From: a virus
Virus record (IMG/VR): IMGVR_UViG_3300047673_000163
Coordinates: 1 to 20,215 of that record
Reading direction: 5' to 3' (one strand)
Length of the DNA stretch: 20,215 nucleotides
In this document: positions 8,856-14,855 of the stretch, one piece after another
Numbering within the stretch: the first letter of the stretch is position 1
How the letters are laid out: every line of letters starts with the position of its first letter
The notes under the pieces: generated by a model
Databases searched by the model: none
Seen by the model: the letters and a program-made list of their open reading frames with translations, nothing else
Told to the model about the DNA's origin: nothing
Program-made: the position numbers and the translations under genes

Positions 8856-9019
8856 CAGCCAACCTTGTCGCCGCCCGGTGCCGATTCAGGGTTGGGTGCC
8901 GGTGATGGGCCGGTTGGCTGGCTCATCGGGTCAACCGCCGGCACCGTCTTTGGCTTGGGTGCGTTCGGCGTCGATGTCGGCTTCTTGTTGTCGTCGTGGT
9001 CGTCTTTATGTGTCGTCAT
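8855..9019 (-). CDS. Very small Lys/Pro/Asp-rich protein
   Basis: 54 aa, beginning MTTHKDDHDDNKKPTSTPN, polar, Pro-rich and without hydrophobic segments, so likely disordered. Its ATG overlaps the TGA of the Ig-fold gene (ATGA), and GGAGGAG lies about 8 bases upstream. The start sits at the end of a run of nine A residues that also ends the upstream gene, so it may be expressed both independently and as a frameshifted extension of that gene. No family is recognised. Confidence 0.65.
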   Translation of the reverse strand: MTTHKDDHDDNKKPTSTPNAPKPKTVPAVDPMSQPTGPSPAPNPESAPGGDKVG

Positions 9020-9633
9020 TTTTTTTTCTCCTCCGTTTGGTGATGGACTTTGTCTTGATGACCTTCTTTGCCTTGCGCTTTTGCTTCGGCATTACTCGCT
9101 CCTGTTTTGCTGCGTGTCGCAGCGGTGAACGTGAAGGCGAGTTCGTTGGAAATCGCCGAGCCATTGCGGACATTGACCGCAACGTCATCGGGATTAACGA
9201 ACAGCGAACACTTCACGATGGTTGAGACTTCAGTCGGCGATAAAAATGTGGTCGGCTCATCGAGGCCGCCGAACATCAGCACGGCGTTCGGCATGTAGCC
9301 GTCGCCGGTCACCACCAGAGTTACATCGCTTGCATCACCGGCTACTGCTGTTGACGGTGATAAAGAGGAAATCACTGGTGCCACGTCCGGCACCGGTGCG
9401 CCGGGATCGACCGGCTCGCCGTCGATAAGAACACTACCCGGCACGTCCGAGGTGACGCGCACCGTCACCGGCCCGGTGATGTCGGCCACCTCGCCGTCCG
9501 GCACGTCGATCTTGGGCGAGTCGATGGGCGTACCGGCGACCGATACGGTGGTGGGCGTGCCGCCAACGATACGCAAATAAGCCGGGCCGCTGACGGCGGC
9601 GGTCGAACCTTCCGGCACTTCGATGCGGACCAT
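9016..9633 (-). CDS. Ig-like (IPT/TIG) domain protein, probable virion decoration or tail protein
   Basis: 205 aa from the ATG at 9633, chosen because AGGGAGG lies about 6 bases upstream. The much longer open frame to 10269 is Arg/His-rich shadow opposite other genes. Residues 1-80 contain repeated beta-type strands (VRIEVPEG, VSVAGTPI, VTVRVTSD, VLIDGEPV). Residues 86-170 match the IPT/TIG pattern (PVISSLSPSTAVAGD...LVVTGDGYMPNAVLMFGG...ELAFTF). Such Ig-like domains are widespread on phage capsids and tails, where they bind cells or glycans weakly. The C-terminus (171-205) is Lys/Glu-rich and ends EEKKK over a run of A. Confidence 0.8.
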   Translation of the reverse strand: MVRIEVPEGSTAAVSGPAYLRIVGGTPTTVSVAGTPIDSPKIDVPDGEVADITGPVTVRVTSDVPGSVLIDGEPVDPGAPVPDVAPVISSLSPSTAVAGDASDVTLVVTGDGYMPNAVLMFGGLDEPTTFLSPTEVSTIVKCSLFVNPDDVAVNVRNGSAISNELAFTFTAATRSKTGASNAEAKAQGKEGHQDKVHHQTEEKKK

Positions 9634-9644
9634 GATTGTCCTCC

Positions 9645-10088
9645 CTAAAACGTTCCGGCGTCGATGATGGACGGCAGCAGGTTGGCCGGGATCGGCGGCA
9701 ACAGGCTGACCGGGATCGGCGGCAAAATGAGCGTGCTGATGAGGCCGTTGCCGGCGGTTTTGACCATGCGGTTGGCGTCGAGCGCGGTGTTGCCGGACGG
9801 CGTCACGATAGCGATGGGATCGGCGAAGTTGGCTTCCGGGATGCCAAGCTGGCGCATCTGTTCGTCGCGCAGCGTGTTGGGCGACACAACCTTGAGGCCA
9901 TCGGTCCCGGCCGCCATGTCGGCGTCGGTGGCCCAGTCGATGGTGGCGCCGCCGCCGGTCGATTGCGCGGCGAATATGGTCGGGATGGCATTGTCCTGCG
10001 GGCGCGGTGTCTCGGTGGTGAGCACGGTGTCGGAAATGGCGTTGACGGTGGTCGGCACCCAGCGGGCGACGCGCGCGTTCTGTGTCAT
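9645..10088 (-). CDS. Tail-region protein with C-terminal Pro/Leu repeats, unknown
   Basis: 147 aa starting MTQNARVARWVPTTVNAISD. The start ATG at 10088 overlaps the TGA of the upstream tail-fibre gene (ATGA), so the larger open frame reaching 10388 is rejected. The body is rich in Thr/Ala/Asp with PSGNTALDANRMV. The C-terminus has two copies of an 8-residue PIPxxLLP unit, encoded by a 24-bp tandem repeat. No family is recognised. Its position directly after the fibre suggests a virion-associated or fibre-accessory role. Confidence 0.75.
   Translation of the reverse strand: MTQNARVARWVPTTVNAISDTVLTTETPRPQDNAIPTIFAAQSTGGGATIDWATDADMAAGTDGLKVVSPNTLRDEQMRQLGIPEANFADPIAIVTPSGNTALDANRMVKTAGNGLISTLILPPIPVSLLPPIPANLLPSIIDAGTF
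9680..9727 (-). repeat. Two-copy 24-bp tandem repeat within the 147-aa gene
   Basis: Two adjacent 24-bp units (9680-9703 and 9704-9727) share the core CCGGGATCGGCGGCAA and differ at only a few bases. The repeat is in frame and encodes PIPANLLP and PIPVSLLP, so copy number could change without breaking the gene. Confidence 0.8.
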
Positions 10089-11485
10089 GGCGGCGCCGTC
10101 CCCGGCTGGAACCAGACCATCCAGATGTGGGCGTCGGCGGGAGGCGCCACGCCGAAATGCACGTTGTTGCCGGTGGCCGTGAAGTCCTTGCCGGCTTCCT
10201 GAATGACGCCGTCCTGCGACAGCGCCAGTTGCGCGCCGGTGCCGACATTGGCATCGACGATGGCGCCAACGGCGTTCTGATATTTCAGCGGAAAATTCTG
10301 CGTGGTGCCGTCCGGGGTGATGGGCTGAATTTTCCACGCCAGCACCGCGCCCGGCGCCACGTTTTCCGGCGGCACCAGCAAGTCCCACTGCACGACGGAA
10401 CCGGCGGCGACATCGCCGGTGAGCGTCAGTTTGTTGGCGGCCTTGTCGATTGCAAAGTCATGGCCCTCGACCAGCTTGACGCCGTTCAAGTGAACGTCGG
10501 ACGGCGAAGTGAGCACCGCCGGCGCCATGCCGTTGTCGTCGGCGCCTGAGAACACGGTCTGGCCGTTGGTGGCAGCGGTGTAGACGAAGCGGGAGGCGTA
10601 ACCGTGCGCCAGTTGCGAGGACGGTATCCACGCGATGCCGTTCCAGACGTAGAGCAGGTCATCGGAGGTGTTGAAATAAAGCGAGCCGGGCGGGATCGGA
10701 TTTGGCGCGTTCATGCCGTTGTCGGGATTGACTTCGCCCGGCAGCGGCGGCTCTGCCCAGCCGCCCAGATAGAACGTTGATAGCCCACCGACCAGTTGCT
10801 GGGCATAGATCGCCCACCACTTCGCCGACCACAGCCCCGCCATCTGTGAGCCATGCACCGGCTGGTAGTAGAGGCCGTGCGGCCATTTGGAACCGGCGAT
10901 GTAGGCCGGCGCGTCGGCCGGGTTGACGACGGGACCGGCGAGGAATTCGGCCCACGCCAGCGCTTCGTCTTTTGCCGCGATGGCGTTGTCGGCCATCGCT
11001 TGGCTGTAGTTCGCCCAGTTTTCCGAATCGGTGGCGTAGGTGTCGGCGTCGTTGGCGGCTTTTGTGTTGGCGCCGCTGTGCTGCTCGATGATCTGGCGCA
11101 GCGCGTTCAAGCCGTTGACCAGTTCCTTGGCGACGCTGACGGCGGCTTCGGCATCCTTGGCATAGAGCGCGGCGTTCTTTTCGTACTCCTGCACGTTTTC
11201 GGCGGCGTGACGGATGGCGGCGCGCACCGGCTCGACCGTCTTGGCGATGGCGTCGGTCACTTCGGCGATGAAGTTGTGGCGGAAATGTTCGGGGCCGACA
11301 CTCTGCGGCTTGAGCGTGCCGTTCGGCTGCCTGATTTCGGCGAGCGCGTCCTGCGTGGTCTGGATGGCTTGGGTCAGTTCGATGAACATGGCATCGAGGC
11401 GGTCGCCGGGATGCTGGTCGCGCGGGTGCGACTTCGTCCAGTCGGTGAACGAGAACGAGCGGGTGGGCCGCTTGATGATCGTCAC
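10085..11485 (-). CDS. Tail fibre protein, T7 gp17-like N-terminus
   Basis: 466 aa, first gene of the late minus-strand operon. The N-terminus (FSFTDWTKSHPRDQHPGDRLDAMF) resembles the virion-attachment end of podovirus fibres. Residues about 75-185 are Ala-rich with heptad-like spacing (coiled coil). A WKP-type region follows, with SGDL/SLYFNTSDDLLYVWNG near 280, and then two related beta modules near 325-380 and 415-466 (VHLNGVKLVEGHDF and ALSQDGVIQEAGKDF). The start is GTG at 11485. An in-frame stop lies 24 bases upstream, so little else is possible, and the ribosome-binding site is weak (GGAAG 16 bases upstream). It is expected to form a trimeric fibre at the tail. Confidence 0.88.
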   Translation of the reverse strand: MTIIKRPTRSFSFTDWTKSHPRDQHPGDRLDAMFIELTQAIQTTQDALAEIRQPNGTLKPQSVGPEHFRHNFIAEVTDAIAKTVEPVRAAIRHAAENVQEYEKNAALYAKDAEAAVSVAKELVNGLNALRQIIEQHSGANTKAANDADTYATDSENWANYSQAMADNAIAAKDEALAWAEFLAGPVVNPADAPAYIAGSKWPHGLYYQPVHGSQMAGLWSAKWWAIYAQQLVGGLSTFYLGGWAEPPLPGEVNPDNGMNAPNPIPPGSLYFNTSDDLLYVWNGIAWIPSSQLAHGYASRFVYTAATNGQTVFSGADDNGMAPAVLTSPSDVHLNGVKLVEGHDFAIDKAANKLTLTGDVAAGSVVQWDLLVPPENVAPGAVLAWKIQPITPDGTTQNFPLKYQNAVGAIVDANVGTGAQLALSQDGVIQEAGKDFTATGNNVHFGVAPPADAHIWMVWFQPGTAPP

Positions 11486-11513
11486 GATTGGGTCAGTGAG
11501 GCTTCCGTTTTAG

Positions 11514-11536
11514 AACGCTGGAATGCCTAGAGCGTT
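11514..11536. other. Inverted repeat between repressor and late operon
   Basis: AACGCT (11514-11519) and AGCGTT (11531-11536) form a 6-bp inverted repeat in the 115-bp gap between the repressor stop and the tail-fibre start. It could be an operator for late transcription or a weak hairpin. There is no T-run to make it a terminator, and no convincing promoter was found beside it. Confidence 0.35.
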
Positions 11537-11600
11537 GCGCTGCCGGCGCGTGACGAGCAGTGATGGTTTTTAATACACCCGTTGCCTGAAAACTGGAAGG

Positions 11601-11915
11601 TTAACGCGGACGCCGCCCGGACGGCAGCGGCTTCGGCTTGGGGCCGGTCGGGATGGCCGAGAGGTCGGCGATGGTCACGTCGAGCGCCTTGGCGATGCGG
11701 TCGAGCATGGCGACGGTGGGGTTTTCCAGTCCCCGCTCAAGCCGGCTGACGTAGGAGCGGTCGGCGCCTGAATCGGTCGCCAGTTGCTCCTGCGACAGCG
11801 CCTTTTCGACCCGGATGCGGCGCACGTTCCAAGCGATGCGTTCGTTGCCGTTCTTTTTCATGCTCACAGGGTGACATTGCGGGCTGTCTAAAACCATGTT
11901 CCTTAATGCCACCAT
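11601..11915 (-). CDS. XRE-family helix-turn-helix regulator (repressor-like)
   Basis: 104 aa as drawn. Residues 30-85 form a classical XRE/Cro-CI helix-turn-helix (IRVEKALSQEQLATDSGADRSYVSRLERG...LDRIAKALDVTIADL). Unlike CI repressors it has no C-terminal oligomerisation or peptidase domain, only a basic Pro-rich tail. The start is uncertain: AAGGAGGT sits just before the ATG at 11915 with a very short spacer, and the next codon GTG (11912) is better spaced. The HTH part would also begin from an internal ATG at 11861. It is divergent from the small-gene operon with overlapping promoters, so it probably controls that operon and itself. Confidence 0.88.
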   Translation of the reverse strand: MVALRNMVLDSPQCHPVSMKKNGNERIAWNVRRIRVEKALSQEQLATDSGADRSYVSRLERGLENPTVAMLDRIAKALDVTIADLSAIPTGPKPKPLPSGRRPR

Positions 11916-11946
11916 TACACCTCCTTGCGCGCGAACTTTTTATGGC

Positions 11947-11975
11947 TTCACCCGGTGCTAAGGGTGCATTATACT
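11947..11975 (+). promoter_or_regulatory. Candidate promoter for the rightward small-gene operon
   Basis: TTCACC (11947-11952) and TATACT (11970-11975) are separated by 17 bases, with the first gene of the operon starting 28 bases after the -10 box. Five of six -10 bases match the sigma-70 consensus. Confidence 0.55.
11968..11973 (-). promoter_or_regulatory. Candidate -10 box of the repressor gene, overlapping the divergent promoter
   Basis: A perfect TATAAT lies on the minus strand at 11973-11968, inside the rightward promoter's -10 region. No good -35 is seen at 16-18 bases upstream, so it may need an activator. GGTG...CACC half-sites (11964-11967 and 11977-11980) flank both boxes and could be an operator. 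Confidence 0.4.
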
Positions 11976-12003
11976 ACACCTATATAGCGAGAGGGTGAGA
12001 ACA

Positions 12004-12423
12004 ATGCCAAAGCTGTTTCCGATCCACATTGAAGTCGAGGAAATGTATGTCGGGCGGGTTTACCGGATGCTCGACAACATGGACGGCGTTGCCAAGATCG
12101 TGCTCACCGGACTGAGCGACAAGACCAAGCCGAACGGTCACGCCGAAGCGCGCAAGGGCACAGTGCGCGGACCTTACAAGAAATACGAAACCACCGGCGA
12201 TGAAGCGCTGTTCAAGGCCATGCACGGCAAGCCGCCGATGACGGTGTCGCAGATGGCCGATAGCTTTGAAGCGATGGGCCGCTCGCCGGTGTCGGTGCAT
12301 TCATTGGTCCACAAGCTGAAAAAGTCCGGTGATCTGGTGGCGCGCGAGGACGGCAGCTACGCGCTGGCAACAAAAGTGCGCGACCGCATGCGGCACAGGA
12401 AGGCTGCGAAGAAAAAAAAGTAA
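12004..12423 (+). CDS. Winged-helix-like DNA-binding protein, first gene of early operon
   Basis: 139 aa from the ATG at 12004, which has GAGAGGG about 8 bases upstream. A GTG three codons earlier is less well spaced. The N-terminal half is acidic/hydrophobic (PIHIEVEEMYVGRVYRMLDNMDGVAKIVL). The C-terminal half holds a helix-turn-helix with a wing (PMTVSQMADSFEAMGRSPVS...KLKKSGDLVAREDGSYALATK), followed by a very basic KAAKKKK tail. Divergent from the XRE repressor, it is placed where phages keep Cro, replication or activator genes. The wing arrangement suggests sequence-specific DNA binding, but no named family is recognised. Confidence 0.8.
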   Translation: MPKLFPIHIEVEEMYVGRVYRMLDNMDGVAKIVLTGLSDKTKPNGHAEARKGTVRGPYKKYETTGDEALFKAMHGKPPMTVSQMADSFEAMGRSPVSVHSLVHKLKKSGDLVAREDGSYALATKVRDRMRHRKAAKKKK

Positions 12424-12449
12424 GACGGCGATGAAAAAGGGGTTTGATG

Positions 12450-12830
12450 ATGGCAAGAACCTACATCTATCGCAGCTATCGCTTCATCGACAAAGACCCG
12501 GTGATTGATGCGGTGCGCACCGTGGTGCAGCAAGAGCGGCTAAAGAATTCCGCCGTGCATGCGGTGTCGGGTGTTGCCACCGCCACCTTGGACAACTGGT
12601 TTGATGGCCCGACGCGGCAACCACAAAACTCGACGGTGACGGCGGTCACGGCGGCGCTGGGTTATGCGCGCCACGATGAAATTACTGCGGACGGCCGCGT
12701 CGTGGTCGGCTTTCGCAAACGCAGGAAACTGGACTGGAAAGAAGAAGCGTTAAAGCAAGCGGACTGGGTGATTAAACACGCGCAGCCAAAAAAGAAGCGC
12801 GCGAAGAAGAAAAGCAATGGGCACGGCTGA
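12450..12830 (+). CDS. Small DNA-binding-like protein with basic tail
   Basis: 126 aa from the ATG at 12450. AAGGGG is 7 bases upstream, and an ATG one codon earlier (12447) and a TTG two codons earlier are also possible. Residues about 25-75 look helix-turn-helix-like (VRTVVQQERLKNSAVHAVSG...TLDNWFDGPTRQPQNSTVTAVTAALGY), the pattern of XRE-type proteins in which a variable helix is followed by a TRxP-like loop. The C-terminus is extremely Lys-rich (KKKRAKKKS). It is likely a regulator or nucleoid-type protein acting with the upstream gene. Confidence 0.75.
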   Translation: MARTYIYRSYRFIDKDPVIDAVRTVVQQERLKNSAVHAVSGVATATLDNWFDGPTRQPQNSTVTAVTAALGYARHDEITADGRVVVGFRKRRKLDWKEEALKQADWVIKHAQPKKKRAKKKSNGHG

Positions 12831-12857
12831 AGCAAAGTCGGCCCTTGAAAGTCGGAA

Positions 12858-13121
12858 ATGGCGTGGATGGAGCGGCGCATGTTGCTGGCTCTGCTGTCGC
12901 AGCGTGACAAAAGTTTGCCGCTGGACCGTTTCCGCGTGCGCGCCAAGGCCATGCTGGTGCGCCTTGAACGTGGCGGTGTGGTCGAGGTCAACGCGGTCCA
13001 CGTTTCATTAACGCCCCACGGTGTCCTCATCGCTAGGCGGATGAAAAAACGCCGCGCACAGAAAGCCAAGGACGGCGCCAGTGGACATCGCGGTGTAGGC
13101 GACAAGGGCGACGTTGAATGA
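12858..13121 (+). CDS. Small winged-helix-like protein
   Basis: 87 aa with pattern MLLALLSQRDKSLPLDRFR...MLVRLERGGVVEVNAVHVSLTPHGVLIARRM, which resembles a small winged helix (helix, recognition helix, two-strand wing), then a basic tail. It lies 27 bases after the previous stop, with only a weak purine-rich ribosome-binding site. An overlapping 64-aa ORF in another frame is rejected as shadow. Its stop overlaps the next start by ATGA. Confidence 0.6.
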   Translation: MAWMERRMLLALLSQRDKSLPLDRFRVRAKAMLVRLERGGVVEVNAVHVSLTPHGVLIARRMKKRRAQKAKDGASGHRGVGDKGDVE

Positions 13122-13231
13122 AGTCATGGGCAATGATCCCTGCCCCGGCGTTGTGTAGTTTAATCGCGTTGATCGGAAAGCGGTGGTGGGATGGTGGGGG
13201 GGTGGAATGTTTCACGGGCAACAGCGGTTAA
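13118..13231 (+). CDS. Very small protein (37 aa), possible
   Basis: ATG at 13118 overlaps the TGA of the upstream gene (ATGA). The 37-codon frame (MKSWAMIPAPALCSLIALIG...) then runs to a TAA just before the ribosome-binding site of the next gene. It has a short hydrophobic stretch (about residues 6-20) followed by a Gly/Trp-rich tail that reads through a G-rich DNA segment. The coupled start and the exact fit of the gap are the only support. The G-run may instead mean the region is not coding. Confidence 0.4.
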   Translation: MKSWAMIPAPALCSLIALIGKRWWDGGGVECFTGNSG

Positions 13232-13241
13232 GGAGCGGTTT

Positions 13242-13403
13242 ATGAATGAACAGGTGAAGGCGGCCAGCTTTGTCAACGCGCTGGACCAGTACCTTGCGGC
13301 GCGCGAGGCGGTGAAGGACGGGGGTGGTGAAGTGTCATCACGTCGCGCCTATCTGGTGGCGATGACGGCGGCGCTGCTGAATGATCGCGGTGATGGCAAG
13401 TGA
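13242..13403 (+). CDS. Small protein of unknown function
   Basis: 53 aa starting MNEQVKAASFVNALDQYLAAREAV, with TAAGGAG about 8 bases upstream, which decides this ATG over an upstream in-frame one. It is mostly alpha-helical by composition. Its stop overlaps the GTG of the next gene (GTGA). No family is recognised; it belongs to the string of tiny genes in this operon. Confidence 0.7.
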   Translation: MNEQVKAASFVNALDQYLAAREAVKDGGGEVSSRRAYLVAMTAALLNDRGDGK

Positions 13404-13609
13404 AGCTGGACATCGTGGAGCGGTTGATCGCGTACCGGGATCGTGTTGGGAGGTCGCGTCATGGCCGCGAACTGCTGGCGGATGCGTGCAATGAAATCAT
13501 ATTGTGGCGCGGTGCCATGATCGCGGCGCACCGGGCCTTGATGGCGGGGCGGGCTGATGCTGCGGCCAAGATCATAAAGGATACGATTGCAAATGCTCGG
13601 CCCGATTGA
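13400..13609 (+). CDS. Small helical protein of unknown function
   Basis: 69 aa from GTG at 13400, overlapping the preceding TGA. It has a strongly amphipathic helical composition (VERLIAYRDRVG...ADACNEIILWRGAMIAAHRALM) with several basic residues. No motif is recognised. The GTGA coupling and the fit between its neighbours support it. Confidence 0.65.
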   Translation: MKLDIVERLIAYRDRVGRSRHGRELLADACNEIILWRGAMIAAHRALMAGRADAAAKIIKDTIANARPD

Positions 13610-13682
13610 TGCCGTCGATGTGGCGATTGGCGTGACGATGCTGCTGGTGATCGCGTTCGGTAGCTGGTGGGTGTTTGGATGA
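13593..13682 (+). CDS. Tiny single-pass membrane protein (29 aa)
   Basis: MLGPIDAVDVAIGVTMLLVIAFGSWWVFG, with a hydrophobic segment at about residues 10-28. The ATG at 13593 lies within the end of the previous gene, and its TGA overlaps the next gene's ATG (ATGA). AAAGG is 12 bases upstream, which is long. Tiny membrane proteins such as this are common in phage early operons but rarely characterised. Confidence 0.55.
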   Translation: MLGPIDAVDVAIGVTMLLVIAFGSWWVFG

Positions 13683-13846
13683 GCGAGGACGACAAAGAAT
13701 ACCAAGCCGACATGGACCTGATTGTGTTTTTGATCGGCGACAAGGTGGTGCGTAACGTGGACCTTGAAAAAGAGTTCGTTGATGCGGTGACAAAGTACGG
13801 TTCGTCAGTCAAAGCGCTCGCCGCACTGAAACGGAAGCGGCGATGA
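13679..13846 (+). CDS. Small acidic/basic protein of unknown function
   Basis: 55 aa: an acidic N-terminus (MSEDDKEYQADMDLIVFLIGD) and a basic C-terminus (ALKRKRR). ATGA overlaps join it to both neighbours. It could bind nucleic acid through its tail, but this is a guess from charge alone. Confidence 0.6.
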   Translation: MSEDDKEYQADMDLIVFLIGDKVVRNVDLEKEFVDAVTKYGSSVKALAALKRKRR

Positions 13847-14031
13847 TAAAACTCATTCAGCTTTTGACTATGAACGCGCACAACGAACGCGTGGTGTGGT
13901 TGAACGCCGCACACGTCATCGCGGTCGAGGACGATGACGGCCAGACGTGCATCACGGTCACAGGACCGTCAACGCTGTACGTCACCGAGAGCGTCGAGCG
14001 CGTGGTTGAACTGGTGAGCGCGGCGAAGTGA
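13843..14031 (+). CDS. FlbD-like small protein
   Basis: 62 aa: MIKLIQLLTMNAHNERVVWLNAAHVIAVE...TLYVTESVERVVELV. This resembles the FlbD/YlzI-type fold (MIKLTRLNG...LNPDxIxxIE...VxES.EEVVxxI), a small beta-barrel-like protein first described near flagellar genes and also found as small phage and plasmid proteins. The start overlaps the preceding TGA (ATGA) and its stop overlaps the next GTG. The function in phages is unknown, so the name is only a fold resemblance. Confidence 0.65.
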   Translation: MIKLIQLLTMNAHNERVVWLNAAHVIAVEDDDGQTCITVTGPSTLYVTESVERVVELVSAAK

Positions 14032-14240
14032 CAGCGCTGTTTGAATTCAAATGCGACAGGTGCGAACAGACCATCGCACTGCCGGTGCAGTCGGTGATGT
14101 GGAAAATCCAAGTGCGATGTCCCGACTGCGTGAACAAGCAAGAGGCGAAAGTGTTTCACCGCCGAATGGATCGCATCGAGGGACACCTGAAGCAAACGGC
14201 GCGCGGCAGACAAGTGCTGCGAGAGTTGAAAACCAGATGA
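14028..14240 (+). CDS. Zinc-ribbon protein
   Basis: 70 aa with two CxxC pairs, C9-x-x-C12 and C31-x-x-C34 (CDRC and CPDC), spaced as in a zinc ribbon, followed by a helical basic region ending RELKTR. GTG start at 14028 overlaps the previous stop (GTGA). Such ribbons bind nucleic acid or proteins. No specific role can be given. Confidence 0.75.
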   Translation: MTALFEFKCDRCEQTIALPVQSVMWKIQVRCPDCVNKQEAKVFHRRMDRIEGHLKQTARGRQVLRELKTR

Positions 14241-14413
14241 CAGTCGAGGATCACATCAAGGCGGTCGAAAAACTTATCAATGAGTTTTTTGCGACCAATC
14301 CGACACCGGCCGACGCAAACAAATTTCTCACAACGCTTGGCTCAGACTTCGCCGTGATGCTGTACGCGATGCGCGAACGGTTTGGAAACGTGGACGGAAA
14401 ATTTAGTCAGTGA
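14237..14413 (+). CDS. Small acidic protein, last gene of the operon
   Basis: 58 aa, MTVEDHIKAVEKLINEFFAT, mixed helical. The ATG overlaps the TGA of the zinc-ribbon gene (ATGA), which decides it over an upstream out-of-place frame. No family is recognised. It is followed by 220 bases without a gene that hold two inverted repeats. Confidence 0.65.
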   Translation: MTVEDHIKAVEKLINEFFATNPTPADANKFLTTLGSDFAVMLYAMRERFGNVDGKFSQ

Positions 14414-14485
14414 GGGTTGCGGTCGCCAGCGTTCCTCAAGTCGGGGGGTGGGCAGGGGTCGGTTTTGATTTTTTAGAAAGCCTTG

Positions 14486-14509
14486 CAGCACAGTGATTAA
14501 TACGTGCTG
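14486..14509. repeat. Inverted repeat after the small-gene operon
   Basis: CAGCAC (14486-14491) and GTGCTG (14504-14509) flank a TGATTAATA-containing centre. The arms contain the CACAGT-type motif seen in the adjacent palindrome, suggesting a shared binding protein. There is no T-run. Confidence 0.6.
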
Positions 14510-14514
14510 TATGC

Positions 14515-14540
14515 GACACAGTATCGGACGATGCTGTGTC
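14515..14540. repeat. 26-bp palindrome (operator- or origin-like)
   Basis: The arms GACACAG (14515-14521) and CTGTGTC (14534-14540) are complementary. Inside them ATC and GAT also pair, giving GACACAG-N-ATC-N4-GAT-N-CTGTGTC. This is far better than expected by chance and typical of a dimeric regulator site. The surrounding gene-free stretch 14414-14633 shows no other structure I can name. Confidence 0.65.
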
Positions 14541-14633
14541 ACATCAATGCGCGCTTTTCAGGGGTTTGTTTGGGGACAAGCCGCACGCGCACTGATGCAA
14601 CGTGTTATTGCAGCGCTTGTTAAAGGCCTTGCG

Positions 14634-14855
14634 TCAATTCTCTTTCGCGCTCGCTGCAATCTCAGAGTCTAATTCTTCTATGCTCATCGCTGCCGGCGCT
14701 TTGCTTCCATCGGCGCGCGAGTCGCTACCGTAGAATTCTGCAAGCGTGCGGCCGGCGCTTGCACGCGCCGATGCTGGCGCTTTGCGATCTTGCAGAATGG
14801 TCAGCAATTCTTCCCTAATTAAATCGCTGAGTGTCCTTGGAATTCCGCGCGGCAT
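14634..14855 (-). CDS. Small-terminase-like protein (candidate TerS)
   Basis: 73 aa: MPRGIPRTLSDLIREELLT, then KAPASARASAGRTLAEFYG and a C-terminal SIEELDSEIAASA. The middle ASARAxAxRTLAE segment and the xLxxEELDxxIAA end resemble small terminase or terminase-associated proteins of alphaproteobacterial phages, which bind DNA at the packaging start. It is shorter than most TerS and lacks an obvious full HTH, so the call is tentative. It starts 37 bases inside the end of the zinc-binding-protein gene on the same strand. The repeat cluster upstream of that gene would be a natural TerS target. Confidence 0.45.
   Translation of the reverse strand: MPRGIPRTLSDLIREELLTILQDRKAPASARASAGRTLAEFYGSDSRADGSKAPAAMSIEELDSEIAASAKEN

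Noticed and set aside
9006-9188. Lys/Arg-rich 60-aa minus-strand frame
   Set aside because: Lies out of frame over the Ig-like gene's C-terminus and the next start; low complexity with no independent support.
9634-10269. Long open frame extending the Ig-like gene upstream to 10269
   Set aside because: The extension is Arg/His-rich, overlaps two better-supported genes in another frame, and the ATG at 9633 has a strong ribosome-binding site.
12410-12421. A-run near the end of the 139-aa gene as a frameshift site
   Set aside because: It encodes a Lys tail right before the stop, and neither alternative frame continues into a plausible protein or the next gene's start.
12817-13011. 64-aa Cys/Trp-rich plus-strand frame
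   Set aside because: Overlaps the winged-helix-like gene in another frame, and the latter continues with an ATGA coupling.
14414-14633. A hidden gene in the gap after the small-gene operon
   Set aside because: I find no frame with a start, ribosome-binding site and overlap as seen for the neighbouring genes; only inverted repeats stand out.
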